Below, one piece after another: positions 12,900 through 26,600 of a stretch of 64,000 nucleotides of DNA (positions are counted from its first letter, which is position 1; each line of letters begins with the position of its first letter). A program made the translations under genes and the position numbers. Under the pieces are notes generated by a model. It did not search any database. It had not been told where the DNA came from and worked only from the letters and a program-made list of their open reading frames with translations. Where the stretch lies: NCBI GenBank assembly GCA_000442125.1, contig KE546974.1, positions 186,001-250,000 of the forward strand. Direction: 5' to 3'. The stretch comes from Opeltia flavorubescens (taxonomy: Eukaryota > Ascomycota > Lecanoromycetes > Teloschistales > Teloschistaceae).

Positions 12900-14400
12900 A
12901 GAATAAGCTAAATTTAATTATAATTAACGAGCTACTATTAAAGCTATTATAGAAGCGGTTATTAACAAATTCCCTAATAAATATCCTTATAATATAGATA
13001 TAAACTTTAACTTTTTTTTTTTAAATTACTATAATAGTACTAGTAAAATCTTTATATAAAATATTATTATAATTAAATTCCGCTCGCTTTTAAAAAGTAG
13101 TAAAATTATTTTTATTATTACCTTTTTTAATATCGTATCGACTCTATTCGATAGCGGTTAGACTATTTATAATATATTTTAGATTTTATAGAACTCGATA
13201 TTTAATAGTATTTATAAGGTTAAAAAAGGTATAATAAGAACGGAACTCTTTTATAAGGCCGATTTAATTTTTTAGAATAAATCGACGATATAGCGGAAAT
13301 AGAATTTTATAGTTATTAGCCGAACTTTTTATAATTTAATAGGAATTAAATTCAATATTCTATTTATAGAAAAGATAGTCTATTTTTATAATAACTTCCG
13401 TTAATATTTACCCGTATAACCTGGTATAGACCCGGATTTAATAATATAAATATATTTATAAAATCTTCCTTTCTAGAAAAATATTTATATTCTATAGTTA
13501 ATAATTAATATATAGCTTCGTAACCTTTTATTAAATATATAAGGCCGCTTTAAAATAAAGGAGTTTATTTAAAAAGTACTAAAAATAGATAACGCTAGTA
13601 CCTTTATTATAAATAAACCTGGTATTAAAAAAGCGCTATAGAAATATAGGTTAATTTTAGAAAATACTCTAAATAATTTAATTAAAGCTATTTATTTAAA
13701 TTTTACNNATTTTAATAATAATAANNATTATTTAAAAAAGCGAGCTATTTTTATTATAGTAAATATCGATATATTAAGAATTAATAATAGCTGCGCGGAT
13801 CTAGTAAAAAATAAATTATATTTTAAATATAATTAAAATTAAATATTAAAAAAAGCTTTAAAAGAAAAATTCGGTTTTAAATATTTCTATAATTTTAATA
13901 AAGTCTTTTTTTTATTATATATTCTTCGCTTTAAAATTAATATATTTATTATATTTATTTATTTATTAATTTAGGCCGTAAAAAGATATAATATTAAAAA
14001 AAAATATATACTTTAATTTTTTTCGTTAGCTACTATAACTTTACTCGATCCTAGCTAAATAATATAAATTTAAAATTCTAGAATTAGGAGCTAAAAACGG
14101 GTATAGAATTTGAAATATTTATAAAAATAAATTATATATAGCTAATCCTTTAGTAAAAGGGTTAAACCCCGATTTATATATTTTTTTTTAATTAAATCGC
14201 TAGCTAAAAAAAGGTAAAAGTATAGATAAAATAATTATCTATTTATTTTTTAATAATAGTACTCTATCTTTTTTTTAAAGGAAGAAGAAAGGCTTTATAT
14301 ATTAAATAATACTTAAAAAATTAAATTATACGACTATTAATAAAGATATATTAGCTATAATAGAATATATAAAAGTAATTTTAATCTATACCGCGCTAGA
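12900..14400 (+). pseudogene. Degraded PIF1/Helitron-type helicase domain
   Basis: One + strand reading frame keeps a recognisable PIF1-superfamily helicase skeleton through RIP damage. It has an entry segment ending in A-x-x-x-A-I near 12.94 kb, a Walker A-like run (N-S-T-S-K, from G-x-G-T-G-K) at about 13033-13050, and a segment at about 13120-13180 resembling the IAS-LL-GG-T-H-F motif of eukaryotic PIF1 helicases. A Walker B-like region follows at about 13275-13290, then a GDFRQ-LPV-like region near 13.40 kb and an N-x-x-L-R segment near 13.52 kb. In life such a protein unwinds DNA as a 5'-3' helicase. It lies just right of LTR copy A. It could be a component of the giant element or part of a Helitron inserted in it; no Rep (HUH) domain was found. 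Four ambiguous bases (13707-13708, 13725-13726) lie inside it. It cannot be functional. Confidence 0.55.
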
Positions 14401-16080
14401 TTTAAATTAAATTATAATAATATTATTATTAGTACTCTACTATAGCTTTAAATTAAGTTATAATATTCGAAGCCGCTATTCTATATATATAAAAAAAATC
14501 CAACCGGTTAAAAAAAAATATTTAAAAAGCTTAAACCTTTTATTTATATACGCTATAATATATTTAATTTCCGTTTTATAAAGGTAGGTTTATTATAAAT
14601 AATAGATAGTAGAAATAAAAACTAAGCGTGTTAAATAAAAAATACTCGCTTTTATATTAAAAATTACTCGAAAAACTAAGTTATTAAATTATATAGCTAT
14701 ATTAATAAAATAATATTAGCTAGAATATAATTTATAGATATAGATCCGCGTTATATCTATTATTTTTACTTATACTATTATTATTAATTATATCCCGTAG
14801 CAGCTTTAAATTAAATTATATTTTTTATAATAGCTATATTATTAAATATATAATTCTAGTTCGAGTAATTAATATATAATAATAATAATTAAAATAGTAT
14901 AATAACCTTTATAATTAAATAGTAAAATATACGTATACTAATATATAAAGCCTAAATTCGATTTTTAGTAAATATTATCGTATTAAATATTATTCGAAGT
15001 AATTTAAGTATATTTAATATTAATAATAATAATATTATCTTTTTTTTACTTTATTCCTTCCTCTAAAATATTATAGTAAAAAGCGACTATAAAAACTTAA
15101 AAAATAGTAAATTAAAGCTAGTATACGCGATTATAATAGTTTAAAAAGTAGTAATTTAAAGCTAGTATATTTATAAATATAAATATCGAATAATAATAAT
15201 ACTTTTATAAAGTAGTTAATATATTTTACTAATATATAAATAAAAGGTTTAAACGCTACTATATAAAGTATAATATAAAATAGAATAGATAAAAGAAATA
15301 TATTAAAACGCTATAGAGCTTTATATTATATAGCTAAAAATAAATAATAAATAGTTAGAAATAGAGTAGTAAATAATAGTAGGTAAATTATTAAATAAAA
15401 CCTAAAAACTTTATAAAAGGATAGAAAAACTTCGGATACTAGGCCTAAATAAAAAGAAATTTATTTTTTATAAGTAATCTAATTAGCTTAAACCTTATTC
15501 TAATTACTAGTTCTAGAAATTCTCTATTTATATTTAGATAAGAAAAGGTATAATAATAAAAAAAAATATTAAAAAGAAGTTTATTATTAAATAATATTAA
15601 AATATTTACTCGTTTTTATATAAATTATAGTTTAACTAATATTTAGCTAAAATATATAATTTAAAATACGCTTAAATACTTAAATTTAATATTACGAAGT
15701 TTATAAATAATATTATTTATTTAAAATATAGTTTATAAAATAATATAGCCGTATATTATAAAATTTTAAAAAAAATTTAAAATTTTTATAATTCGTTTAA
15801 TACGGGTATTTTTATAAAATCTTATATATATTAATTTAAAACGCGTTTTTATAGTAGAATTCTATATTAAATATAAATAATATTAGTCTATAATTTAATA
15901 AAATTATATAGCTAATTATATATTCTAGAATAAATTAAAAATTATTTAATTTTATTTAATATTAATATATAAATAGTTTTAAAAATAAAAATTTAAAAAT
16001 ATAATTATAGAATTTAATAGTTTTTAATAATATTTTTTTTTTATTATATTTTTTCTTCTTTTAATTTTTTTATTTTTATA
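14401..16080. other. RIP-decayed host-element sequence, unassigned
   Basis: Slightly less AT-extreme than the LTR copies, with scattered GC-containing words that suggest former coding sequence. I could not recognise a family on either strand. Confidence 0.4.
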
Positions 16081-16149
16081 TTTAAAACTATTTATAAGTT
16101 ATTTTTAAATTAATTTCAAGCCGTTTTTTTATTTAATTATAAAATTATC

Positions 16150-17000
16150 TAATCCTTTTTAATATAATTTATTAGACTTAAAATTAATTCTATAAATATT
16201 ATAAACTCTACTTTTACGGTTTTTAATACTACCTTTAGTTTATTTACTAAAAATATTCGTTTATAAACGCCTGCTAAAAAAGCTCGATTTCTAAAATCGG
16301 TTAATAAATTTAATAATATAATTACCGAGGTTAGTAATACTAATACTAATATTAAAGCGAAGAGAAAAAGCGATAAAAAAGAAAAATTTTAAAAATATAT
16401 ATTATTTAATCCTTTCTACTCTAATTAAATAATAATAGGGGCCTAATTATATAATATTTTATATTATCGAAACTAGAGTTTAAGTTTATAAAAAGGAAGC
16501 TAATTATTAGTCGAAAATATAAATATTACGCGCCGTATAAATATAAATAAAAGAATAATAAAGGGTTAAATAAAATATATAAACGAAGATAATAAATAAA
16601 TAACGAGCTACTACTATAGAAGATAATAGGCAAATAATAGTAAATAAAATAGTAAAAAAAGCTCTAATTACCGCGGAACGGAATACGGAACTTATCGTTT
16701 TTTAAAATAACAAGATTACTACCTATTATAAAAGAGAAAAAAAAGAATACCGCTATCGCGAAAAAAAAGAAGAAGCTCGTATAATAATAGAGGAAGATAA
16801 AAAGGAGAAAATTTTAAAAATAGAAAGAGAATATTATATAGAAATTCGCTAGTTTATATATAAAAATATCGAAACGGAGTTTTTTTTTATTAGCTAATCT
16901 ATTTTAAACGAAAATAAAATTCTAGCTAACTATAAATTAATAATCGAGGCTAAAAACCGCGAAAATAAAATATTATATTAATAGTAGAATAAATTTTATT
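16150..17000 (+). pseudogene. Degraded coding relic with charged coiled-coil segment, unknown function
   Basis: On the + strand, a stretch near 16255-16390 still reads as a low-complexity basic protein (TPAKKARFLKSVNKFNN and onward). Another at about 16715-16855 reads as a K/E/R-rich helix (KREKKEYRYREKKEEAR and onward), typical of a coiled coil. Long readable runs with amino-acid-like composition are rare in this block, so a former gene of the giant element is likely. No family was recognised. It is inactive and adjoins the left end of LTR copy B. Confidence 0.35.
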
Positions 17001-17244
17001 TATTTAATATCAGTTAGTTTTTAAAGTTAAATTCGGGCTAAACTATAAATTATAATAAATAAATAAGATTAATAAAAAAAAATAAAGTTGTAATTAATTT
17101 AATATTAATTTATTTAAAAAAAAACTTACTAAAATATTAAAAAATTAAAGATTCGATAATAATTATAAACTTATAGTTTAAATTAGATTGCAGTACTCTA
17201 GATTTACACGCTAATATATTAATCTCGATTTTATATTTAACTAG

Positions 17245-17249
17245 AATAG
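17245..17249. repeat. Target-site duplication (AATAG), left, LTR copy B
   Basis: AATAG precedes the 5' LTR and recurs at 23684-23688 after the 3' LTR. Confidence 0.72.
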
Positions 17250-17673
17250 TATTACAAGCCTAATAAGCAGCCGCTCGGTATAAAATCTATATATTTAGGT
17301 AGTATTAGGAACGATTATCTATAATAATAATAAGATAATAGTTTAATATTAATATCGATATAGTAATAACAATAATAAGATAACGTTTTAATATTAGTAT
17401 CGATGTAGTAATAATAATAATAAATTAATATTATAGTAATAGTATTAACGCGGCGATATAAAAGAATTTTATTAAATATATAAATCTTTTTTATAATATC
17501 TTTAAAATATTATATTTAATTTATTAATTATTTTTACTTTTTAATTAAACTATAATATTAAAACGATCCTTTTTTATATAATTTAGTAATTAACGCCTAT
17601 TATATTTTAAACTTATAGATTTCTAATAAAATTAATCTTTTAAAAACTAATTCTATTAAAATAGGACTTAATA
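17250..17673 (+). repeat. 5' LTR of copy B (424 bp)
   Basis: Starts TATTACAAGCC and ends GGACTTAATA. It keeps more G and C in its first 100 bases than most of the other LTRs and so is one of the least mutated LTRs. Confidence 0.85.
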
Positions 17674-20600
17674 TTTTAAATACTTTTAAAATATCTATTT
17701 TAAATTAATATAATACTTCTACTTTAAATATTTTTATACTAACTAATAACTAATTCGGAATTAAAGTTAATAAACCTAATATTTTTAATAAAAATCGATA
17801 TAAATTAAATAATTAGTTTATTTAATTAAAAATATATTTTATATTTTATTTAATATAATATAATAAAAAGATCCTTTTCGCCGCTTTATATTTCAAAAAA
17901 AGAATTTAATATTAAATAAAACCTTTATTTAATAAATATTTAAAAAAAAAAAAAATTTTAAATATATATTTAACGTATTTTTAGTTTTTAAAATAATAAT
18001 ATATAAAATTTTTAGAATATTTAATAAATAATCTACTATAAAATAATATATATAATATTTATAATAAATAACTTTAGTATTAAATTATACTATAAAATTT
18101 TAAAAATATTTATCTATTATAAAATAGAACGATAATACTTTTATTACTATATTTATATAGGGATTTAAAAATAATATAAAGGATAAATTTATAAAAAATA
18201 AATAAATAATTAAAATATTTAATAATATTATAAAAATCGCTATTAATTTTAATAATAAATTATATAAATAATAATTAGAGAAATATTTTAATAGAAATCG
18301 ATTAAATAATATAGAATACTATTTAAATTAATTTTTAAAGAAAGGTTATTATAGAAATAATACTAGATTTATAAATAGCTACTATAAATTTATATTTATA
18401 GAATTAGGCTCTATTTAATAAAGTAAAAGAAAAAATTTTAAAAAAATAAAAAAAAAAAAAAAAATTAAAAGATAAATTTTTAAAATATACTATAATTACA
18501 GTAAATTAAACTATTTTATAAAAAATTATTAAAGAAATAAAATACTATTTTAATAATTTAANGCTATATTAAAAAAAAAATTTAAAAAATAAATAGAAAT
18601 TAATAATAAAAATATTTATAAAAAAGATTTTAATATTTTAAAAGCTATTTTAAATAATAATTATTTATTAATAAAAAATAAAAAATTATTAAAATAGACT
18701 ATTTAAAAAAATAAAATAAATTTTAATAAAATAAATATTAAAAAAATTTATTAAATATTAATAGAAAAGGAAGATTTTTATAATATATATATAGCTTAAT
18801 TAAAAATTCTATATTTTTATAAATCTAAAGAAAACTATTAATAAAGATTCGAGTAATATAAAAATAATTATTATAAATAAATAAATATATAATTATATTT
18901 TTAAAATAAATAATAGAAATAGAAAATTATAAAGATTATAAATTTATTTAATATATAAATCGGAACTAATATTAAAAAAAAAAAAAATTATTTTAAAAAT
19001 AATATTAAAATATATAAACGTTATATTATTAAAAAAATAATATATTTATAATTAATTAAATTAGAGATTTTATTATAATAATTATTATAGAATTTATTAT
19101 TTTTTAAAAAATAAATTAGGTTTTTTTTTATAATAATTAAAAAAGTATTATATATAATTAAAAAAAAAATATAAATATATAACTTTTAATAAATAAAATA
19201 AAAGATAGTATTAATAAAATTAATAAGGAATTTTTAATTAAATATTATTTTTAAAAAATAAATTAAAAAATTATTAAACTTTTTAATAAAAAAGAAATTA
19301 AAAAAATATAATATAATAATAGCTTTTAAATAATAATATTTAACTAGTTATATATATACTTTTATTTATTTAGTAATAGTAATAATAAAAAATAGATTAT
19401 AAAAAGTTTAAATAATAATTAATTTAGGTATAATTAGAAATTATATATTAAAATTTTTAATAAAAAAAAAAAGGTTACTTTATATTAAAAAAAAAACTTT
19501 ATATTTATATATAATAATAAATAGCGGATTATAATTAAAAATAATAAAAAAAATATTATTATTAAAAATAACTATTAACTAATATTAAAAGGAATTTTAA
19601 TTTAATATTATATTTATAATTAATTATAATATAATATTAAAAAACTTTTAATTAAAAAATTATAATCTAAAAATTAATTAGAAAAAAAGAATATTTAAAT
19701 TTAAGCGATATTTTTATATAAAAAATATCTAGTTTATATTTTAGTAATATTTAAAAATAGATAAAAAGTTAAATATAAAACACGAATTTATAACTTCGAA
19801 TAAAAATAATTAAAAGATATTCGATTTATTAAATACTAATAAAAATTAATTAGATTAAAAAGATAAAATAAAAGAAAAAATTTATATATTTTTTAAAAAT
19901 TTTAAACTATTTATAGGAACTTTATTAAAAAAAATTTTAGGTATATATAAAAAATAAAAGTATTTATTTTAAAAAAAGGTAATTATAAAAATACTATCTA
20001 ACTATTAAATATAAAATTATAAAATTAAATTTAAATTAGGTAAATAGTTTATATTTAAACCTATCTATACGCTTTTAAAAAAAAAACTAATAGTACTTTA
20101 ATAATATCTAAATAAAAATAAAAAAAAAAAATTTATTAAAAAATTTTAATTATTAATAAAATATTTAATTTTTTATATATTAAAAAAGGATAAATTATTT
20201 TATTTATATATTAATTATAAAAAACTAAATAAAATTATAATAAAAAACCGATATTTATTATTTAATATCTTCGAGTTTTAAAATTAATTTATAAAAGTAT
20301 AATACTATATAAAACTTAATTTATAAAAAATCTATAATCTAATATAGATAAAAGCGGGAGAAAAATAAAAAATAATTTTTAAAATTTAATATAAATATTA
20401 TAAATATATAATTATACTATTTAAGTTAATAAATATTCTAGTAATATATTAAAAAATAGTTAATAATATATTTAAAAAATATTTCAATTATTTTATTATT
20501 ATTTATTTTAATAATATTTTAATTTATTTAAAAATATTTAAAAAATATTAATAATATATTAATCTAGTTTTTAATTATTTTAAAAATAAAAATCTATAAT

Positions 20601-23242
20601 TTAAATTAAAAAAATATAAATTCTATAAAAAAAAAGTAAATTTTTTAAAATTTATTATTAAAAGAAATAAAATTAGGATAAATTTAATTAAATTAAAAGT
20701 AGTTAAATAATAGAAAAAATTATAAAATATTAAAAAAATTTAAAGTTTTTTTAGTTTTATAAATTATAATAGGAAATTATTAAAAAATATTTTTATATTA
20801 TAATATTATTTATTAAATTAATTAAAATATTAAATAAATAGTATTAAAGAAAAAAAAAATAATATATTTTTAATAAATTTAAAAAAGTATATTTATAAAA
20901 TCTAATATATAAAATATTTAATTTAAAAAAATTATTTAAAATCGAAATAGATATATTAAATCTAGTTATTAGTATATATTTTATATAAAAATATAATAAT
21001 AAATAATACCTAGTAGTATATATATTTAAAAAATTATTATTTATAAAATAAAATTATAATATTTATAATAAAAAATTATTAATAATAATTATAATACTAG
21101 AAATTTAAAAAGTTTATATAAAAAAATTATTAAGTTTAATAATTTATATAAATTATAAAAATTTATTTAATTTTATTATAATTAAATAATTAAACTAATA
21201 ATAAGTATAATAATTAGAATTATTAGAATAATATAAATTTAGAATTATTTATATATTAGAGAAAGAAAATAAAAAAATTAATATTTTAAATCGAAAAAAC
21301 GATTATATAAAAACTAGAGAAATTTTTAATTATAATATTTTAAAAATTAATTATAATAGATTACTATTAAAAAATAACCGCTAAATAAATATAACGCTAA
21401 GAATATTAAAGGATAATAAAAAATAGTTTTTAATAAAAAAAAAAAAATTTAATATATTAAAAAATAAGATTAATAAATATATTAAAAAATATTATAATAA
21501 ATTATTATAGAAATATTTAAATATAATAAAAATAATATAATTTTTATAATAAAACTATTAGTATTTTAATATAAAGCCGTGTATTAAAATATATATTAAA
21601 AAATATTTTAATTATTAATAAAATAAGTATATTATTTATATTTATTATAATAAAATTTAGTATTAAAAATTACTAAATTTATTATAAAAAGAAATTATTA
21701 TAAATTTTATTATTAAATTATTAAAATTAAAAAATTTAATTATAAAAGAAAAATATAATATTATATTTATTATTATAAATAAATTTATAAAATATTTTTA
21801 TTTAATATTATTTAAAAAAATATATATTATAAAATAACTAAAATTTATTATTATAAATAAATTTATTTAATATTATAGAATATTTATAATAATTATTAAT
21901 AATAAAAATAAACTATTTACTTTAAATTATTAAAAAATATTAATTTTTTTATTAAATATTAAATTAAAAATATTAATAGTATTTTATTTAATAATAAATA
22001 AATAAATATAATATATAAATTAAATATTAGAATAATACCTATATTATTATATTAATATTATATAAAATAATTAAATATTATTACTATTAATAATATAACT
22101 CGCTTTAAATATAAAAAAATTAAATATAATAAAGAAAATTTTTTTTTTTATAAATTTTTTTAAAGATTTAAATTTATTTAAAATAAAATTATTATATTAA
22201 TTAATTAAATTAGCTATAAAATAAATAAAAATAATAAAAAGAATTTATAATAATATTATAAATATATAGAAATTATTAGATATATATTAAAATAAAAAAA
22301 AAAAAATAATATCTTTATTAAAAAAAGAGGATAAAATATACTTTTTTATAAAAAATTTAAAAACTAGAATACTAAATAAAAAATTAGATTATATAAAAGT
22401 CGGATTATTTTTTATTAAAAAAATTAAAAAATTATAAAATTATTATTTTAATTTATTATAGGATATTAAAATATATTTAATATTTTATATATTATTATTA
22501 AAACTAGCTAACTTTTAAATATTAATTTAAAAAATATTTAATTTTAAAATTTAAAAAAAAAATATATTTATTATTAAAAAAATATTAAAGAAATAAAATT
22601 AATAATATTTTATTAAATAAAAAAAATATTTTATATTAAAAAATATATAAAAATTTAAAGAATATTTTATAAATTATTTAAAAATATTATAATAATTTTA
22701 TTAATAAATAAAATTTAATTTAATTAAAAAAAAATTTTAAAAAAAAAAGATTTAAAAAAAAAAACTTATTTATTATAAAAATAAATACTATAATCTATAT
22801 AATTTTAAAAGCTTTTTTAAATTTTTTTAAATATTCGAATTTTTTTATATTATTTAGACTTTAATTAAATATTTTTTATTTTTAATTTTTTAAAAAACGC
22901 TTTTATTATTAAAGATATTTTAATTTTATTTATTTTAAATAAGCTAATTTATTTATAGTCTCCTAAATTAATTTAATTTTTATTTTTTTATATTTTAATT
23001 TTTTTAAGGCTTTATTAATATTTAAAAAATTAATTATTAGTTTTATTAAATTATATTTTTTTTTAAGCGAATATATTCTATATAACTTTTTAATAATAAA
23101 AATAAATAATATTTCTTTTATAAATAAGTATAATAGATATAAAATACTATTATAATAATACCGCGAAAATAAATATATTAATATAATTTAAAATAAAGAT
23201 TATTTTTATAAAAAAATATAATAAAAGTTTAGAATAAATTTT

Positions 23243-23259
23243 AAAAAAAAGAGGGATAG
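23243..23259 (+). other. Polypurine tract of copy B
   Basis: An A/G-rich run ending GAGGGATAG lies directly upstream of the 3' LTR, where plus-strand priming occurs in LTR elements. It independently supports the LTR boundary at 23260. Confidence 0.55.
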
Positions 23260-23683
23260 TATTATAAATTTAATAGATAGCCGTTTAATATAAAACTTAT
23301 ACGTTTAAATAATACTAGAAATAGTTATTTATAATAATAATAAGATAACGTTTTAATATTAGTATCGATATAGTAATAATAATAATAAGATAACGTTTTA
23401 ATATTAGTATTAATATAATAATAATAATAATAAATTAATATTATAATAATAATATTAATATAACGATATAAAAGGATTTTATTAAATATATAAATCTCCT
23501 TTATAACGCCTTTAAAATATTATATTTAATTTTTTAATTATTTCTACTTTTTAATTAAGCTATAATATTAAAACGACCCTTTTTTATATAATTTAATAAT
23601 TAATACCCGTTATATTTTAAGTTTATAAACTTTTAATAAAATCAACCTTTTAAAAATTGATTTTACCGGAGTAGAATTTAATA
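23260..23683 (+). repeat. 3' LTR of copy B (424 bp)
   Basis: 424 bp, aligned end to end with the other three LTRs. Its last part keeps GATTTTACCGGAGTAG-like bases lost in the 5' LTRs, so each LTR was mutated independently. Confidence 0.85.
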
Positions 23684-23688
23684 AATAG
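23684..23688. repeat. Target-site duplication (AATAG), right, LTR copy B
   Basis: Repeats 17245-17249 immediately after the 3' LTR. Confidence 0.72.
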
Positions 23689-26600
23689 CTGGTATCGAAG
23701 AATCTATTTTAAAAGTCCGGATAAAATTATATCTAAAAGTCTACTATACTATTTAGCCGAATCTTTACCGCGTTTTTATAGCGTTTTTACTATATTTTTA
23801 CTATAATATCGTTTCGATTACGGATTACTACCCTTTTATTATTCTATATTAAAAGATTTTACTATCTTTTTAAAGTAAATTTTATTAAATTATAAATTTT
23901 ATTAATAGAATAAATTTAATTAATTATATCTATTAGATAAAATAAATAGAATATTTATATAAATTTTTTCCTTTACTCCCTTTTATTAAATTTATTATTA
24001 ATTATATTAAAAACTATAATTATATTTTTTAAATCCCTTTATATTTATTTTTTAGTATAAAAATTCTTTTAAACTAATTAATTTATAGGTTAAACGGTTA
24101 ATTAAACGGTCGCTTAACTTTTTATTTAAATAGCTAATCGATTATTCGAATATAGTAATCTTATTTTTTTAAAACTTTAATTAGGTGCTATTAACTATAT
24201 AAAAGCTAGAATAAAAGAGATTTCTAGTTTATATATTAGCTTATAAGTCGCCTAGAAGAATTTATTTTTTACGTATAGTAGAAGCTAGTTTTAATTACTT
24301 TCGAGGAAAATATTAATCTCTAACTTTATTAAATAAAGGCAGATTCTATATTATAGCGTCCAGATTTATAAATAGAAATATAGAAGAGCTATAACTAGGG
24401 GTATTTCTAATATATTAGAATAACGGTAATAATATTTTTTAATAAAATAATAAAATTTTTTTAAAAAATAAAAGATTTATAGTACTTTTACGCGATAATA
24501 ATAATAGTTATTATTTTTTAATTTCAATTATATTTAATTCGCTTACTATATATCCTTTTTATTTTACCCTAAATTATAGTTTTTTTTTTTTACTCCGATC
24601 TTTTATAATACTAAAAATCGTTTTTTTTATTAAGTCCTTTTTAACTCCAGCCTCTATTTTAACTTTTTTTTTTAATATACGCCCGGTTCTAGTACCGGAT
24701 TTATATTTAGTTTTTATTTTAAATTTTTTTTTAATATATTTATATTTTATTTTAAGCTCCTATTTAGCTATTATTTTTTTTTTTAATTCGATTTTAACTC
24801 TATTATCTAGATTAAAATTCTTCGATTCTATTTTTTTAAAATATTAATTATACTATATAATAAGCGTATATACCTTTTTTTTCTTTAATAAATTTAATTT
24901 TATATTCTTAAAGTATAATAATAAACGGTTTAACTATATTATTTTATATATTATTAGGTCTATTACCGTCTTTAATTTCTATACTTTTTTTTTTAAATTA
25001 AAAGATATAGCAAGAAATTAGTAATCCTAGCCTATATTATTTAAATTTTTAAAAAAATCTTAGATATTTTTAACTCGGAGGATAAATATATTAATAAATA
25101 TATTAATATCGGTAATTATCTATTTTTTTAAAAAATATTTATATAGATTTAATAGCGATTAATACTAGGTAGATAATATTAAACGGTAATATAAAGTAGG
25201 AGGTAAAAAAAAAAATATATTATACTATTTAATCTAGTATCGTTCGATAGTAAATATATTTCTACTTTTATAGTAGTAATTAACAGCTATAATCCTAATA
25301 TTTAGAGTATATTTATTATCGAATAATAGTTTTATATTTTTTAACTTCCTATAAATTTTAAATAGGTAATTTTTAGACCAATTTTTAATATAACTAGATA
25401 GTATTATTTTTAAGCTTTTAAAAAAGACCGAATTTTTTATTATAAATATCTTTTAATAAACCTTTATATTTATATTATATAAATTAAAACGCGGTAGAAG
25501 AAGTTAATCTAATTTAGAAATCGTCTAAAAAAATTAAAAAGGGACTAAAATAGGAGCAATTTAAAAGTAAATAGGGCCGAATTAAAAAAATATATTAATA
25601 TATATAATTTCCTATAAAAGCGGAAGTAATAAAAGATCGAAAATAGGATTTTATATACTATAATCTAGGTAATAGCGGCGTTTTATATAATTTTTATAAA
25701 AGCGACCTGTTTTTAAATAATACGGAGACTAGATAAAAAAAAATATAATAAATTATTAAAATAATAATTTTAAACTAATAGATAAAAAATTAATAAAAAG
25801 TTTTAATAGAAGTTTAAAATTAACGAAAAGCTTTAATATTAAAGCGATAGTTCTATAAAGAATATAATAAAAATAAAAAAAAAAAAAAAGATTTATAAAA
25901 GTTAATAAAAATATTTTTAAAGGATTTATACGGAACTAGTATAGATTTTTATTAAAGGTAATTAAACGCTAATTAAACAGATATTTAATTATTTACCTAA
26001 AAATTATAGTATTAATACCTCTCGAATTATAATTTTAATAAGTAGTTAAACTTTTTAATAATTTTTAAAGATCCGGATTTTATATTTCTTTATATTTATA
26101 AACTCTATTAATAAACTTTATAGGCCGCTCTAGAACTACTATTTTTAAAATCCTAGAATATTACTTTACGATCTAGCTCTTTATAACGCTATAGAATCCT
26201 TGATAAATACGAGTATTATTTAATTTTCTATAGATATAACTAAGGCGGAAAGTCTATATAGCTGCTAAAATAAAAGTAAAAATAAATAAAATAAATTAAC
26301 GTTTAGTATTAAAAGGAATTACTAATAAAAAAAAACTTAAAATACTCTATAGATAAATAAATATTAAAAAAGGAATCCGTAAATAAAAATAGAATATAAT
26401 CGACTATAATTAGTATAATAAGTAAAGAAAATAGTAATAGTACGTTTTATTAAATATAACTTCTATTTAGCCCGTTTAAATAGTTATAGAAATTTATAAA
26501 ATTTATTATACCGTTTTTTTTTTTTATAATAACTATTACTAAATTTTTTAGTCCTTTAAATCTATTTAAGCTAGTAATATTAAATATAGTAGCTTATTTA

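Larger units (their letters stand above)
17250..23683 (+). mobile_element. Ty3/gypsy LTR retrotransposon fossil, copy B, nested in the giant element
   Basis: A second complete but inactivated copy of the same family, in the same orientation and exactly the same length (6,434 bp) as copy A, with every part offset by 11,031 bp. It has its own target duplication, AATAG, so it is an independent insertion and not a segmental duplication. The RT core corresponds to about 20.18-20.56 kb. The numerous changes are of RIP type; one ambiguous base lies at 18562. It looks whole in structure but is densely broken as coding sequence. Equal lengths in both copies imply that both inserted recently relative to the rate of indel decay, or that RIP silenced them quickly. 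Confidence 0.88.
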
